Assembly (NCBI GenBank): GCA_900239685.1
Contig: OENT01000152.1
Span: 62,001-126,000, forward strand
DNA: 64,000 bases
Reading direction: 5' to 3'
Source: Rotaria macrura
Lineage: Eukaryota > Rotifera > Eurotatoria > Philodinida > Philodinidae
Every line of letters starts with the position of its first letter. Positions within the stretch are counted from its first letter, which is position 1. Of the stretch, positions 12,180-24,804 are shown one piece after another. Below the pieces are notes generated by a model, which was not told the DNA's origin, ran no database searches, and worked only from the letters and a program-made list of their open reading frames with translations. A program made the translations under genes and the position numbers.

Positions 12180-14884
12180 ATGACTACGGATATCGAAAGA
12201 TCACGTTCACCAACAAGAAACCGTTTCGGACAGTTATCGAAAAATATGTTCTTTGCACGGCATGTTGCAAATCCAAGATATTTAAGTTTTATAACAGGTA
12301 ATCAATGGATTTGTTCGGATAAAAATTTTTATTTCGATTTTCGATTTATATATATGTATATATATATATATATGTAAATGTAAGGTGCCATCGGCCAGAG
12401 AGTATGCCATGTTCGAGACGCACCACTTGCATTGCCAGCGAGCGTCCTTGGTGAAAATACAGAATCGTTATTGTCTGATCCACGTTTTTCCATTGATTTT
12501 ACATCACATTCGTTTAATGAACGATTACTACGATCTTATGAACATAGAATTCAACCGAAAAGACGTCGAGAACGATTACTTCCTCCTATACCTGGTTGGA
12601 GTGCATCCGGAACGGTATGATATTCTTAATTTAGTTATTTTCTTTACCTTGGTTATACTTTTCTTTCGTTACTTTTCAGGTAGGTAAGTTCTTAAAGGAA
12701 ATCGAATATAATATAATTTGTTACCTACATTCTGCTAGTTGAAGACACAGAAAACTGGAGACGTGAATTGGCACGTATTGGTGAAATGATTGGCTTTGTA
12801 ACATCAGATGAATTATTAGAAATAGAAGATCGAAGACATTCAACACCAATTAGACTACCACATGTATCATCACCATCTTATGTTAGTAAAACACCAACAC
12901 CGACCGGTCAATATAGTCGACAATCAGGTCGATGGAATGAAACACCAAAATCAGCAGGTCGTTGCCGATCATCACTCCGACGTACACCACTGAAATCTAC
13001 ACTACCCGATCGTTTTATCTGTGTAGATGAACAAGAAAGAGAGATGTGGGTAAGCATGAACATGTGATCTTCTGAATACAACCAATGTTGCCTATTCTAT
13101 TGGATATTTTTTGCATGCATATTTTGTAGATGCTTCAAGTACTTTGTCAAATATTACAAACTGACAATATAAATGAAATACAATCATGGCTTGTTTCTTC
13201 GGGCCCAAATGGTTTGTTTTGTTTCTTTGTATTTATAAGAATCCCTCTATCGATGTTAAAAATTCGATTATATACAAAAATCGATCCACGCCATTTACAC
13301 GAGCAAATCTGATTATCACAATTACTATTGAGTACAGTAGAGAAGAACAAGACGGCTTGAAACTAGGCTTGAGTGGAAAAAGTTGAATTCTATTTCCATG
13401 AATATAAATCTTCAGTATAAAAAATACAATAATTTGTGTATATCTCAGGGGATCTTACAATTCCAGACAATAATACTGACTCGCTCACAATACTATTGAT
13501 TGAAAAATCTAATTGATGAAAGAGAGCTTCCATAGATAAGAAATTGACACGATAGTATGTTGCCTAGTACAAAAAGTCATACGAATAATCTAGAGAACTA
13601 TCTATATAAAAGATAATTTCTAGAAAAATCAGTACTATCTTTTTCGGAGATTAAAATCTACACATTATATGAATAGCGTATATATTACGGAAGATCAAAG
13701 TTTATGTAGCTGAAAGATTTCAAAATATTGATCATGTGAATATGAAAAAGTTAGGATACGAACATTTTCACAAAGAAGATGTTTGTTTGTTTTTCTTTCT
13801 CATCATCCTGAAACAATATTGTTTTCGTACATGATTGAGGTGTGAACAATAGTTTTTTCTCGACATACGTCTTTTTTGTCAATATTAGATGAATACCTTT
13901 TTCAAATTTTCAGAATCGATGATGTTCTTTAAATTAAAAGAATAAGTGCATTCATTCACACCCTCGAGCAAGAATTTCTCTCTCAAATCATATTCACATT
14001 GAATATAATTATTAGAAATACTTGTCGCCATTGAAACACTTGTTTTTCAGCTCAGTTTCTGGATAACTTCTAAACGGTATCATCGTACAAAGAGACACTT
14101 ATTTTTCTTTTATTGATGACACTTCTATGCAATGAATATCTTCGAAAAATTTAACCAATTATTATCTCATGCACCGTATCGAAGGAATAAGTTTCAACGC
14201 GAACATTCTTTATATACATCCGTCTGTTTGCATGCATAGTTGTTCTTCAGGCATAATAATGACTAGTTCATTGAATATAATTCCATTGTGATGACAATTT
14301 AAACATGGAATATACGTCATCTTTTTCTTCTGTCTCTATTTCACTTTAATTTAATTAGAAAAGGAAGCTGTACGTCAACTTATTACAGCAGCAATCAAAG
14401 GACTTGAAGAAAATGGTCGCATTTCAACTACCGATAATAGAACTGAAAATGCAAAAGCGATTCAAGTCAACATGGACACGTTTGGTTCATTATTAGCAAC
14501 TAGGTATAATAAAGAACATCTCAATCAGATCTTCAGAATGAACAACTTTGTTTTTCTTTGAAACTTAATAGATTTCCTCAAGTTTTATCATCACTACCCA
14601 CGAGTCCAATACGTAATAATGTATCTAGATCTCGTTCTCGTCCTCGAACAGCTCCATCTGTGCAAGCAAGACTCCAAGCAAAATCTGATTTTCTTAGTAA
14701 ATCCGTGGGCACATTTCAAACCAATACTAATTTAGTTAATGATAATACTGCAACTATAGCATCATTCGATACAACTACACTTGTATCGAATCCAACAAAA
14801 AGTGATGTTAATCATGATATACAAGTTCTTAAAATAGACGATGAAGAAAGTCCATGTCAAACATTAACAAATGAATGCAATTGA
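12180..14884 (+). CDS. TBATA: TBATA (SPATIAL)-like protein
   Basis: Exons 12180-12297, 12385-12614, 12680-12683 (probable 4-nt microexon), 12739-13049, 13130-13211, 14359-14503 and 14572-14884 give one frame of 400 aa. Matches to the vertebrate thymus-, brain- and testis-associated protein, from memory of the family: N-terminal RFGQLSKNMFFARH, then the VCHVRDAP block, an ENWRRELARIGEMIGFVT helix, and the MLQVLCQILQTD/IQSWL helical segment. TBATA is linked to spermatid and cilium-associated and stromal functions in vertebrates, with no enzymatic activity. The start is the only ATG before the conserved N-terminus. The Arg/Ser-rich C-terminus looks disordered. AATAAA follows at 14903-14908. Family confidence is good; the microexon model needs transcript support. 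Confidence 0.82.
12680..12683 (+). other. Putative 4-nt microexon of the TBATA-like gene
   Basis: Exon 2 ends in phase 0 at 12614, while the next long exon (12739) needs one preceding base. The tetranucleotide GTAG lies between a strong acceptor (TTTTCAG) and a consensus donor (GTAAGT) and restores the frame exactly. The alternative, a weaker GTGCAT donor at 12601, would skip several residues. Confidence 0.55.
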
Positions 14885-14956
14885 AAAGTACCGTTTTAAA
14901 TGAATAAAACAAAAACGAAAACTTTGCACTGAAATTCAGAAAAAAAAATATTGTCT

Positions 14957-16526
14957 CTAAAATATTTTTATTATTTTGTACCAAAACATATTCACATAAA
15001 TAATGAATAAAAAAAAATGATCTCTACTTGATACAACTATGAATTTATAAATAAGAAACAAATCGATTAAGAACATATCAAAACATAAAACAGACTCTAT
15101 ACGAACAACTATGTGTGTCATTAGCATATTGAATGTATAAATCGTTTCGGATGAAATTGAAACATGTTTACTTTTCAGTTGAGATAGATTCTTCATGAAG
15201 ACATTTTCTTCTGAATTCTTGTAGAAAAGTTTCCATACTCCATCAGACAGCATTAAACGAATAGTTCTCTGAACACGTAAGAAAAACATTCAATATCTTT
15301 ACAATATGCTCTTTAGCACGAATCACATCTGTAGAAATGTCTGTCTCACAATAATTTGTCGAATGTATAGAAAGATTTGTACTTATGTGTACTTGCTCTT
15401 GAGCTTCTCGTTTGGTTCGATGAGCATGGTTTTTCAATTGTATTTTAATTCCCTAATGTAAACATCTTTAAACAATAATTAAAATAGATTCGGATAATGA
15501 TAACTGTAAATTGAAAACCATTTTCTCCAAGAGCTCTCTAAAGAATGCTGCTAGGTTCCGTTTTATCTTTTTATTTCGACGAATAATAAGTTTTGAAACC
15601 TAAAGCTTTCACAACAACAAAACAAGCAGAGAAGTTAACAAGTTTTAAAAAAAGAAACTAAAAGCACCAATTGCATTGCAACCTGTACACTTGAAAACAA
15701 ACTCTTGCTGGTTAGCACAACAACAACAAGTAGCTTTTCAACGAGAAGAAGATGAAGAAGAAGAAGGAATGATCAATCATCTGTGTAACATATGAAGATG
15801 GCATATCTTCTATATTGAAATGCGTGACTTGAAAGTCAAGATTTTTTTACTTTAAACTTACTATATTTTTCTTTTGAATGACGATCATTAACGTTCATTC
15901 GTCGATGGTGCTCTAAGTAAATTAAACTTGCTCAAACATGGCACTTCGAAGCAAATTCTTTGTACCGAAATACACGTATTTCTATTTTGCGAAGTAGGAT
16001 AGCAACTTTTTATTTTTCTGTCTATTTCATCAATGATGAAATGAATTTTCGCGTACAGATAGGATAAACTGTCAAGATCATGTTCCATTAATAATAAAAA
16101 GTAATCTATTCTTTTTCTCATATGCCAGTAATATAAGACCAATTGTTCGATGCTATTTAGTGAACATCTACGTAGAGTGATGACAGATTTTATTTACTGA
16201 AATTTTCATGAGAATATTTCTTAACACTGCAGAAACGAAGAAGGTCTTTATTTTTCGATGTTTACAATTTCATTGTTGGTCAATACTCAAAAACAGTTCA
16301 TCGATGATTAATCACACTTGATATTTAAGCGTCTGCAAGTAATCTAAAGAATGTAACCAAATTGTTTTTCTTCGTTCTCATTGATGAACAGTTATAAAGG
16401 AGAGAGTTGTTTTGACGATGAATAGTGGCGTCGAGTTTTACGTATGAATACATGACTAATATTATCATCTTGATTAATGATTGCTTTTTGTGTCTTTTGT
16501 AAACCCATGACAGTTGCTGGACCAAG
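14957..16526 (-). pseudogene. Unassigned, possibly decayed coding-like fragments
   Basis: Three minus-strand segments look coding but do not connect cleanly. (a) 16526-16393: preceded by a TTTTAG acceptor, begins LGPATVMGLQKTQKAI, 44 codons to an in-frame stop, after which reading remains plausible for 16 more codons. (b) 16193-15888: about 100 open codons including YYWHMRKRIDYF. (c) 15437-15100: KEHIVKILN then, after a one-base frame change, RTIRLMLSDGVWKLFY. I do not recognise the family. Stops and the frame change suggest a degraded gene, but chance ORFs of 60-110 codons also occur elsewhere in this AT-rich window. The fragments are convergent with the TBATA-like gene. Confidence 0.25.
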
Positions 16527-17417
16527 CTAAAACCCAATCAAACATAGAAGGATTGTTGGTCACTTAAGAAATATTATTCAAGAGAAAAAAACTCTATGCC
16601 ATTGAATAGATGATTGAGGAATAAATAATTTTAACTTCTAAATAGTTTGATGATCGAATATTCAATGAAAAACAAGTCATAGTTTGACAAAAGATCAGAT
16701 TATTCAATCTGTTCTTTAGCGGGGAATCATATTCTTTGAGTAAATGTCAATACAAATATAGATAAATAACCTTATTTTACATATAGTTGATGAGTATTTC
16801 ATAGAATTTTGTCATTATCTACAAGTAATTTTCTCTCTATAGAAGTCCTTCGACTGGTAAATTACATTGCTGATCTGTTCATGTTGTCTAACCGTTCATT
16901 TTCTTAGATTATTTTCTTTTAGAAGCAATCTAAGAAATTATTCTAAACCAATTTTAGTTTAAAACGATAGAAAAATCCCGATAAGTTTACTGGCGTGCAA
17001 ATGCTCGTGATTCAAACAAAAACGAAAAATTTTCAATATGCATGACTAAAACGACGCATTCAAAATCAACGCGAAAGACAGATTCAAAGGAGTGTCTGAA
17101 CCACGATTTGATTCAGGCTTGGAATTCTCAGCTTCCATATCAATATAATACATTGTTGAAAACTCGTATGACCAGGATTTAAATATCTATCAGAGAACCA
17201 ACAGTTTGCGACTCATCTGGTTACTGGATCACGTGAGTCAGAAATTTAGCAATAGAGGAAACTCCACCTGCCTTTTTCATTCGGTTCGTCATTAGAAGTG
17301 CTACATCTCGAGTGTTCCTTCGGTGAATCCCCCCATGGTATATGCCATGAAAATGGTCAATTGTCTCAAAGCCTTACTTCAGAGAGATGAACACAGGTGA
17401 ATTACGGTTTCCAGACT
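16527..17417. other. Non-coding interval downstream of the hexokinase-like gene
   Basis: Probably the 3' UTR of the minus-strand hexokinase-like gene and intergenic DNA. The part at 17040-17417 is noticeably less AT-rich than its surroundings and has a minus-strand frame with about 35 open codons (near 17230-17340), too little to assign. Confidence 0.4.
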
Positions 17418-20400
17418 CTATTCTTCCAGACTAGGGAACAAGTGACTAAATAAATTCCCGCATAAAATACTTTCTAAATATTTTCTCTTTACAATTACAT
17501 ATGATTTGTTTGTTGGATTGATAAAATGAAATGTAGTTATCCATGGTTTGCGTAAATATTTGATATCATGATGTATATATGTTTGATAAATAGGACATAA
17601 ACGATAAAGATAACTATCAATAGCAATAGTTATATTTTCTTCATTGTAACGATCAGATAGACAAGCAATTAAACAGGAAAGAATTCGTGTTGAACGTCGA
17701 ATTATAATATGACATACATATTCCATATAAATTAAATTGATTTTTTTCAAGTTTTTCAAGCCTAGTTTATCTAGGTAAGGCTTTAATTTCTTATATTTAC
17801 CTTGTACAAGATATGAGAGAAATTTCAAACATATAGAAGAAGGTTCATGCAATGTTGATTTAATTAATAATCTGTATGGTAACAATTGTTCATGAATACA
17901 TAAATCAATTATTAACAATCGTATGATTTCAAGTAGACATGAATCACATGTAAATACATCATAGTAATTGACATTCAGTTTATTCATAACGTGTACATCG
18001 ATAGAAGTTAATAATGTTTGGAAAAGGGCATGACTTTTCATTGATTTATTTGAATGTATGAATCGAAAATTGCATGAAATAATTGTTTGATAAAGTGCAC
18101 GTAATTCAACTTGTTGAAAAAGTTGTTTTGAACGTAAGATTTCTATATCTTCAACGAATGATAATTGAAATGTATGATTAAATATAAGTGATATTAATGT
18201 GTTTGGATATTCAAATGCAACAGACACTAATGCAGCAACACTATCTTCTAGACATGCAAGTAAATTTATTTCATAATAGATGATATAGGTTTTAATAGAT
18301 TGATTGAATAGATTCATAAAATCACGATTGAGTAAATCAGGACAATTGAAACGATTTGACCAAGATAAAATTTGAGCATGATTAAGTTCATTTTGTTTAA
18401 TGGGAAAATGTAATATTAAACCAAGTTGAAATGATCGAGAAATTTTTTCTTTGATTGAAATCTAACAAAAAATGAAAGTTCATTTCATTCAATCGATCTT
18501 TAGCATATTTATTTTAATATTTGAAAACGACATTAGAACTTATTTATAATTATTTTCATTATCATAGGAAAGCAATAAACTAAATTAAATCATTTCAAAC
18601 CTCGAGCAGAATAGAATCGTTTCGTTTATCTTAATTGAATCCTATTGAACAATATACATACTAATTCATCAAATAGAAGTATTGATTGTAAGTAAAACGA
18701 AATGCAGTCTTATTATTTTTTCAATAGTAGAGTCAAGAGATGAATCTAAATTTGACTCAAGCATTCTAAGAATCATTGAGATTCTTCACTCTGTGGCAAG
18801 TAATAATAATGTTCTTTCGAGAATCTTTCCATCTAAACGGATGGCTTAGCCTGTGTAACTCTACGACACTTGTTTTGCATATGGGAATGCCAAGTGCAAT
18901 TTTTTCAAGTCAGATTCTATGTTTGCTAATCTATCAAAATAAAAGTTTGTTACTTGTTTTGGTTAATGCTTCACAGACACATATCTTACTCACTAAGTTT
19001 TATGAACTGCCAGTTCTCAACAATAATTTATTCAATCATTCGTTATTTTCGAGAAAAAACTCTGAATCCAATACCATTTATCAATTCGATGATTGTCAAT
19101 AGAAGATTACTACTATGCCTTCTAGAATGTGTTCTCTTGTATTTCATCCATGTTGTCAACATGTCTATTTTTCAATAATACTAGAAAATCGATGTTAAAC
19201 GAATCACAAAAATACTTTTCTACGCTAACTTAAATCTTAAAAAATGAATTAACGAATCAAATAGTCAACAGAAATGAGCAAGAAAATCGACCATGTGTGT
19301 AATGTCAGATTTTACCATCGTAGTCTCTGCTGTTTGGTTTTTATTGATTTCATATTTGCGATAATCAAAAATTTTGAATACATTGTCAGAAAGTACTTGT
19401 AACATTAATACTGACTATGCATGTTTTTGTTTTGAATAAAGTAATCGAGCTTCCCCAAGATGAAGAGTGACTTGCCGAGAAGTTTTCAGATTATCTACTA
19501 TGAGTTCGGTGTTTACTAAAAATCCATCGATAATTTCCAACATGTCTGCAGCTAATCTTCTACAGTTAGAAAATCCATGTGCATCACTGAAACTGTAATA
19601 TTTTCCTGCATAAACGAACATAAAATGATGTATATAATGATTCTAAAAATTCTTAGTCCGAAAATAGCAATAGTATTGTCCTACAGTCAATCAGCTGTCA
19701 CTTTCAAGATACATACTGGAATACAAACTAAGAAGTAGAAAAGAAAAATCTATTATACAAAAATTCGATCCCTAAGCAGTTGGATCATCTAAAATGCTTA
19801 CTATTGAGTCAACCTTAAACATATTACACTTATAATTCGTGTATTCAAAAAATTGTTATGAACATAGGAAAAGGCTACTTGATAAGTTACCTATCTCAGC
19901 AAAAGTCAAAGGAGCGAATAGATGCCAGATCAAGAAGTTTTTACTTCATGAAATGTAAACATGTTAGGACAAGAGCTCATATCGATGATAAACTTTCATC
20001 GATGAAAACATCTCTAATCTTAACCATAAATGTGTTTATTTTTTCAATTAATTTTATTACTCACTTGCTCAAGAAAGTCTCTTAATCCGATAGCTAATTG
20101 ATCCAGTAATACAGTACCATTACTTTTACGTATTTGCTCTGCTAGATTGTAACCTTGACTATGTAAAATTTCGTAAGATGGTATTTGCTTTCCGAGTAGT
20201 GAAACAAGACTATATCGTACGTCTTCAATAGGATCTCCTAATTCCATAATAATAAAAATTCCTTGTTCGGCTCGACTAGGCAATGCATTGACATGTGTTA
20301 ACTGTAATTGAATATCAGTGACTTTATTGATAGATGTATTGTCTCCAATACCATAATCAAAAGCAGATGCAATTATATTAGCTAAAGAGTTTTGAATTGT

Positions 20401-20586
20401 ATGTATTGCTGAAATTTTCAATATAAATCCATGTTTTTCACAGTAATGATGAATACGTTGTAATTTGCTACGATTATTATATCCATATGATTTACAACAT
20501 AATATATTGTTGTTATAAATACGTTGTGAAAATTCTTCAAATAAATGATTTAAACGATTTGAATTTTTCAATCGTTTACTTTTCAT
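17418..20586 (-). CDS. Hexokinase-fold protein lacking catalytic motifs (pseudohexokinase)
   Basis: Two exons, 20586-20065 and 18461-17418, join in phase across a 1.6-kb intron to give 521 aa, close to a single 50-kDa hexokinase unit. Landmarks align in order with hexokinase: LPSRAEQGIFIIMELG (family: TPDGTE-GxFLALDLGGTN), NGTVLLDQLAIGLRDFLEQ, FQLGLILHFP (family FSFP), ILSWSNRF (family WTKGF), ACLEDSVAALVS (family VVNDTVGTM), and near the C-terminus ILSCLIACLSDR and ITIAIDSYLYRLCPIYQTY (family ITVGVDGSVYKLHPxF). Active-site motifs are lost: the phosphate-binding GGTN becomes GDPI, FSFP becomes LHFP, the Lys of WTKGF becomes Asn, and the GTGxNACY loop becomes IFNHTFQL; only the Asp of the ND pair (residue 247) remains. 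The reading frame is intact, so this is a protein under constraint rather than a simple pseudogene. A regulatory or scaffold role is inferred. Confidence 0.75.
19415..19621 (-). other. Unassigned 68-codon ORF inside the hexokinase-like intron
   Basis: Minus-strand open frame beginning MFVYAGKYYSF and including ILEIIDGF-like helix (MLEIIDGFLVNTELIV), preceded by an acceptor-like TTTATGCAG. Not in phase with a needed exon of the hexokinase-like gene, whose two exons already align without a gap. May be chance or a small nested gene. Confidence 0.15.
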
Positions 20587-23234
20587 TATGATAATTGTTG
20601 AATCATCGATTGAAATTTAATTAGAAAATGCTGGTAAGTATGAGTTTACACTAAATCGAATTTTATACATTACTTCTAATTTAAGTGCGGAGCGTCTTAT
20701 AGAACTGTGCCGCGAATTTTCTTTCTTTATTTCTAGCTAGACGCATGTGTCATGATGATCACGGAAAAGGAAAGTCAAAAAATAGCCGTCGAAACACTGG
20801 AAGGTGAAAGCAGAAGCATCGAACTATAATCTTCTTTTTTTGCGATTTTCGATAGCAAAGCTCCGTTCGCATACGAACAACATCCTAAAATCGTCATAGT
20901 TTCGGAGGCTTCGTGTTTTTTCAATTTTTGAGATGATTAAAACAAGGAAAGTTCGATATCTCTCTGGTCATATGTAAAATCAGCTGTGAATGAATAAAGT
21001 TGATTATAGATAATGAATCAGAGAGAAAATTGAATGACCATTAGATAATATTGAATAGAAACATGGTCACATCTCCTAATAGAGTTTCCTTAGTAATGAG
21101 TTTCACACTGGCTCTTTGAGGAATCGCATCAGTGGACAATCAGAAATTTTATTTTATTCGTTTTTTTAAGAGTTGACACCCAAGCAGAAAAACAATTGGC
21201 CAACACACCTTGAAGCGCACAATATCTGAACTCTTTGGTGTTGTCACAATTTCAAAGTATAAATTCTACACAAGGAACGCATTTATTGTGTTCTATTAAT
21301 GAGTGTGATTAGGTCGCAATCACGATTCCTGTTTGATGCATTTAAACGTATTTTTCCACATTTGTGTCTGCCTGGGTAGAAAATGTCGATTATTTTTCAT
21401 AAGAAGTTGAGAAACAGCACCATTGAAAACGTTCCTAAGTTGAGTCGCCTCTATCAAGCAGGTGTATCGTGTTTTGACTGCAGCTAGCAGATCAATTACT
21501 ATGATCTCTTTAAAAGAACTAATTCCGAAGAAAAACAGCCCAAATGATTATCAATTCTTTTTACAAGGAATAGAAAATTTTCAAATGTAATCCTGAAGAA
21601 TGTTTAGTAGAATGCCACTGCCTTCTGAATGAGTAGTATATTTGAATAATTACCATAGAATGCATGAAAATGCACAAGCATTAATCCTGTCAATACATAC
21701 TGCGAGAAATAAGTAGAGTCGATGGGTGCATGAACTTCTGAATCTTTTGGTGTTAGAATTCCCAGAGAGTACTCGCCCAACGTAAACACATAGCTTTCAT
21801 TCATGGTTCCTTTTCTTCTTTTTTATGCTCCTTTGGTGTTTCGGTCATAGACGAATGATCGCGCTTCGTTCTGTACTTGTTATTTTTTCTTTTGAAGGGT
21901 TATTATTATTGCTATTATCATCATTTTGTTGATGCTATTATTATTATAATTGTCATAGTTTTTTTTGTTTTTTATCCAAACAAAACGAACTTGTCTATTA
22001 CATCCACTGTAAAATATTCAAGCCTCATGTCATCCGAGTTTGAGTAAGCATTTTTATTGCGAACTCAGTTTCTCAAAGCAGACATAGTCCCCGCAACGAA
22101 TTTTTTTTCCCAGCCTATATGAATTGAGAAAGATAAAGATATGATGAAATCTCATCGAGAATAAATCACAAAAGAATCACGGAAACATTGGTTAGCAGTA
22201 TACACATATACACATATATTATCCCGCATATATGTTCGTATGACTCATTCTATGTGAAGGTGCATAGAACAGCAAGAAGAACTTCGTGAAACGTCAGAGG
22301 TGTTAATATTCTTGATTATAGATACAGACCCTAAACGAGGATAAGGATGGTCTTTCTTATCCAACTGATTTAGAATATCTGCACAGATAGAAGAAGTATG
22401 ATGAGCACGAGTGTTACTAAGCTCATATTATCTTCGGTCTATCACGTAACATCAATGATATTACTTGTTCCATAGTTTTATACATATGGAAGTTAACGTC
22501 AGAAGCAACAAACTCCAAAAATTTGTGTAATGCTACCTCTCGAACATAGTATACTCATACTTCAAGTGTGATATATGAGCCAGGTCAAGTCGTGCGTACG
22601 TTAGACATATGCTCTGTCTTGTAAAATTTATGTCCAACTTAATCTGACACTGATTTGAAAGTTCTTTTTTGTTGGTCTAAGACATTTATTCTGTCTCAGA
22701 ACTAATCATTCTTGTGTTCATTGAGATTAATCGGTACAAATGTAACAATTAATCGATAGCATAAGAGGCTGTTGCAGATCACAAATTGATTATCCTCAAG
22801 TTATGTAGAGCAAAGCTAATAGTCAAATTGAATTATCTGATACAAGTACATCATATATACATACATTCTGAATAAATATCAAAGTATACTTTGCCAATTG
22901 ACTTTTATAACGAAAAACAACAAATGATACCAATCTACTTGAGATAACAGGCACATTTCATTTTCCCTGGAGAAAAATCAGGTCATTGACAAACAGTAGT
23001 GTTTCTTTTTGTCCTTTATTCATATTACATCGTGATGATCAGAAAATGTGTGATTAAGGTATCTTATGAAGGACTTAATCCTTGTTTTGTGTTTGTCTTT
23101 TCTGAATATGATATTTTAAATTAAAATAGTATCAGGCGACCTATCAAGAATAGAAAGCTTATATACAATCATATGTAAATTGGAAAAATGTCTATAGGTA
23201 GAATCATTTGATAAAAGAAAAGTAACTTGAAATT
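20587..23234. other. Intergenic region upstream of hexokinase-like and GH5 genes
   Basis: Divergent promoters of the two neighbours are expected here. A 66-codon minus-strand ORF at 21604-21804 (begins MNESYVFTLGEYSLG) has possible donor sites after it but no connecting exon I can see. No repeats of note. Confidence 0.45.
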
Positions 23235-24804
23235 ATGGCAAAAATAGTCAGGAATTATTCGTGTTTAATTTTATTTCTTATAAAAATTCAGTTGATCGCA
23301 GGACAAAGGTGAATCTTTTGAAAGAAAAATCAATATAACCTTTATTCTGAGCTTTTATCTTATTTGATTTATTTTCAAGTACCCTTTCAAAATTAAAAGA
23401 TGATGTCAAAGCAGGGCGTGTACCAATGCTTGGTGTTAATCTTGGTGGATGGCTCGTGGCGGAATATTGGATGACAACAGCTTCTCCTGCTTGGAATGGA
23501 GTTCCAACCGATATTGCCAATCATGGCGAATATCAAACGATGCAATATCTTGGTAGAACGAATCGATGTCTTTTTCTCTTGCAATAATTCTATATAGGAT
23601 TGTTTTTCATCAGGCCATGCTAGAGGTGACACTCAATTCAGACAACATCGAGATACATTTATAACTGAACAAGATTTTCGTGATATTGCTGCAGCTAAAA
23701 TGAATACGGTTCGTATTCCTGTTGGTTATTGGATAACTGGCTTCGACAATCAACCTGGTGGCGATCCAGATGGATGGAGAGTTTATGCACCTGGAGCAAT
23801 CAATTATTTAGATCGTGCTATACGTGAATGGGCACCGAAATACAACTTACTTGTATTAATTTCACTTCATGCAGCTAAAGGAAGTCAAAATGGTAATGAT
23901 CATAGTTCACCTGCTGATCCAGGCAATTCACATTGGTCGGCATATCCGGAAAATGTTCGAAATACGTTAGATGCAGTTGAGTGGTTAGCACAACGATACC
24001 ATGCTAATGATGTCTCATTTTTAGGCATTGGATTACTCAATGAACCGATGAGTGAGTACTGATCATCGTGTAGTTATTTCGTTTATAGAGAAAAGAAAAA
24101 CTTCTATCTTTTTCATAGAAACAACAAATGAAGGCGTTTTAAAACAATACTACTATGACGCTTATGGTCGTATTCGTCTGTTCTCTGATTGCTTACTAAC
24201 CGTAGCACCATTACTATATCAACAAGGACCATATGATAGTGATTGGTTTCGATTTATGCCACCTCCGCTATTTCATGGTGTTCGACATGAATGGCATCGT
24301 TATCAAATTTGGGGATTTGAAGTAAGTATAATGCATGACATGATTTTATTTGAAGGCATTAGCAAAGTCAGTTTATGTTTTTGAAACCCAAACTACCTAG
24401 TGTGTTTGTTAAGAAGCAGAATCAAATTCGGAATCAGAATCAGAATCAGAATCAGAATGATCGATTCCGATCCGGAATCCCCGATCTCTAATCATTTCGT
24501 TTCGTTTGATTGCAACATTTAGGGTTGGAATAAAGACCGTCTAATTAGTTATGCACAAAATGAATTAAAAAATGATATAGCAGCATGGCGAGGTAATTGG
24601 CTATTTATTGGTGAATGGTCTATTGCATCATCAGCTGATTTTAATGATAATGATTTACGTCAATATGCTCAAGCACAAATTGCTGCATTCACTGGAGCAA
24701 CTGGCGGATGGACGTATTGGACATGGAAATTTTATAATGATAATGGCTCGAAAAATGGTTGGAGTATGAAAGCTATGATCAATCTTGGTCTTATACAACT
24801 CTAA
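23235..24804 (+). CDS. Secreted GH5-family glucan 1,3-beta-glucosidase (exo-beta-1,3-glucanase)
   Basis: Exons 23235-23308, 23380-23552, 23614-24051, 24119-24321 and 24523-24804 are all in phase and encode 389 aa. Residues 1-25 form a hydrophobic signal peptide (CLILFLIKIQLIAG), so the enzyme is secreted or lysosomal. Then GRVPMLGVNLGGWLVAEYWM, the GH5 entry motif; ITEQDFRDIAAAKMNTVRIP; LHAAKGSQNG; IGLLNEP with the acid/base Glu226; and LFIGEWS with the nucleophile Glu327. These are the two catalytic glutamates of clan GH-A. The family hydrolyses beta-1,3-glucans such as fungal or algal wall and storage glucan. Close relatives are known from fungi, plants, oomycetes and bacteria and are uncommon in animals, which suggests ancient horizontal transfer followed by intron gain. 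A short open tail after 24870 could be an alternative last exon. AATAAA lies at 24854-24859. Confidence 0.9.
24431..24459. repeat. GAATCA hexamer microsatellite in GH5 intron 4
   Basis: Nearly five perfect tandem copies of GAATCA, with imperfect GAATC-like units on both sides, lie inside the intron between exons 4 and 5 of the GH5 gene. Confidence 0.85.

Noticed and set aside
17040-17400. Less AT-rich block considered as a bacterial or transposon insert
   Set aside because: No ORF, repeat or terminal structure supports an insertion; a 3' UTR or old remnant is simpler.
18776-19178. Plus-strand ORFs inside the hexokinase-like intron
   Set aside because: Two overlapping frames with hydrophobic random composition and no supporting splice sites.
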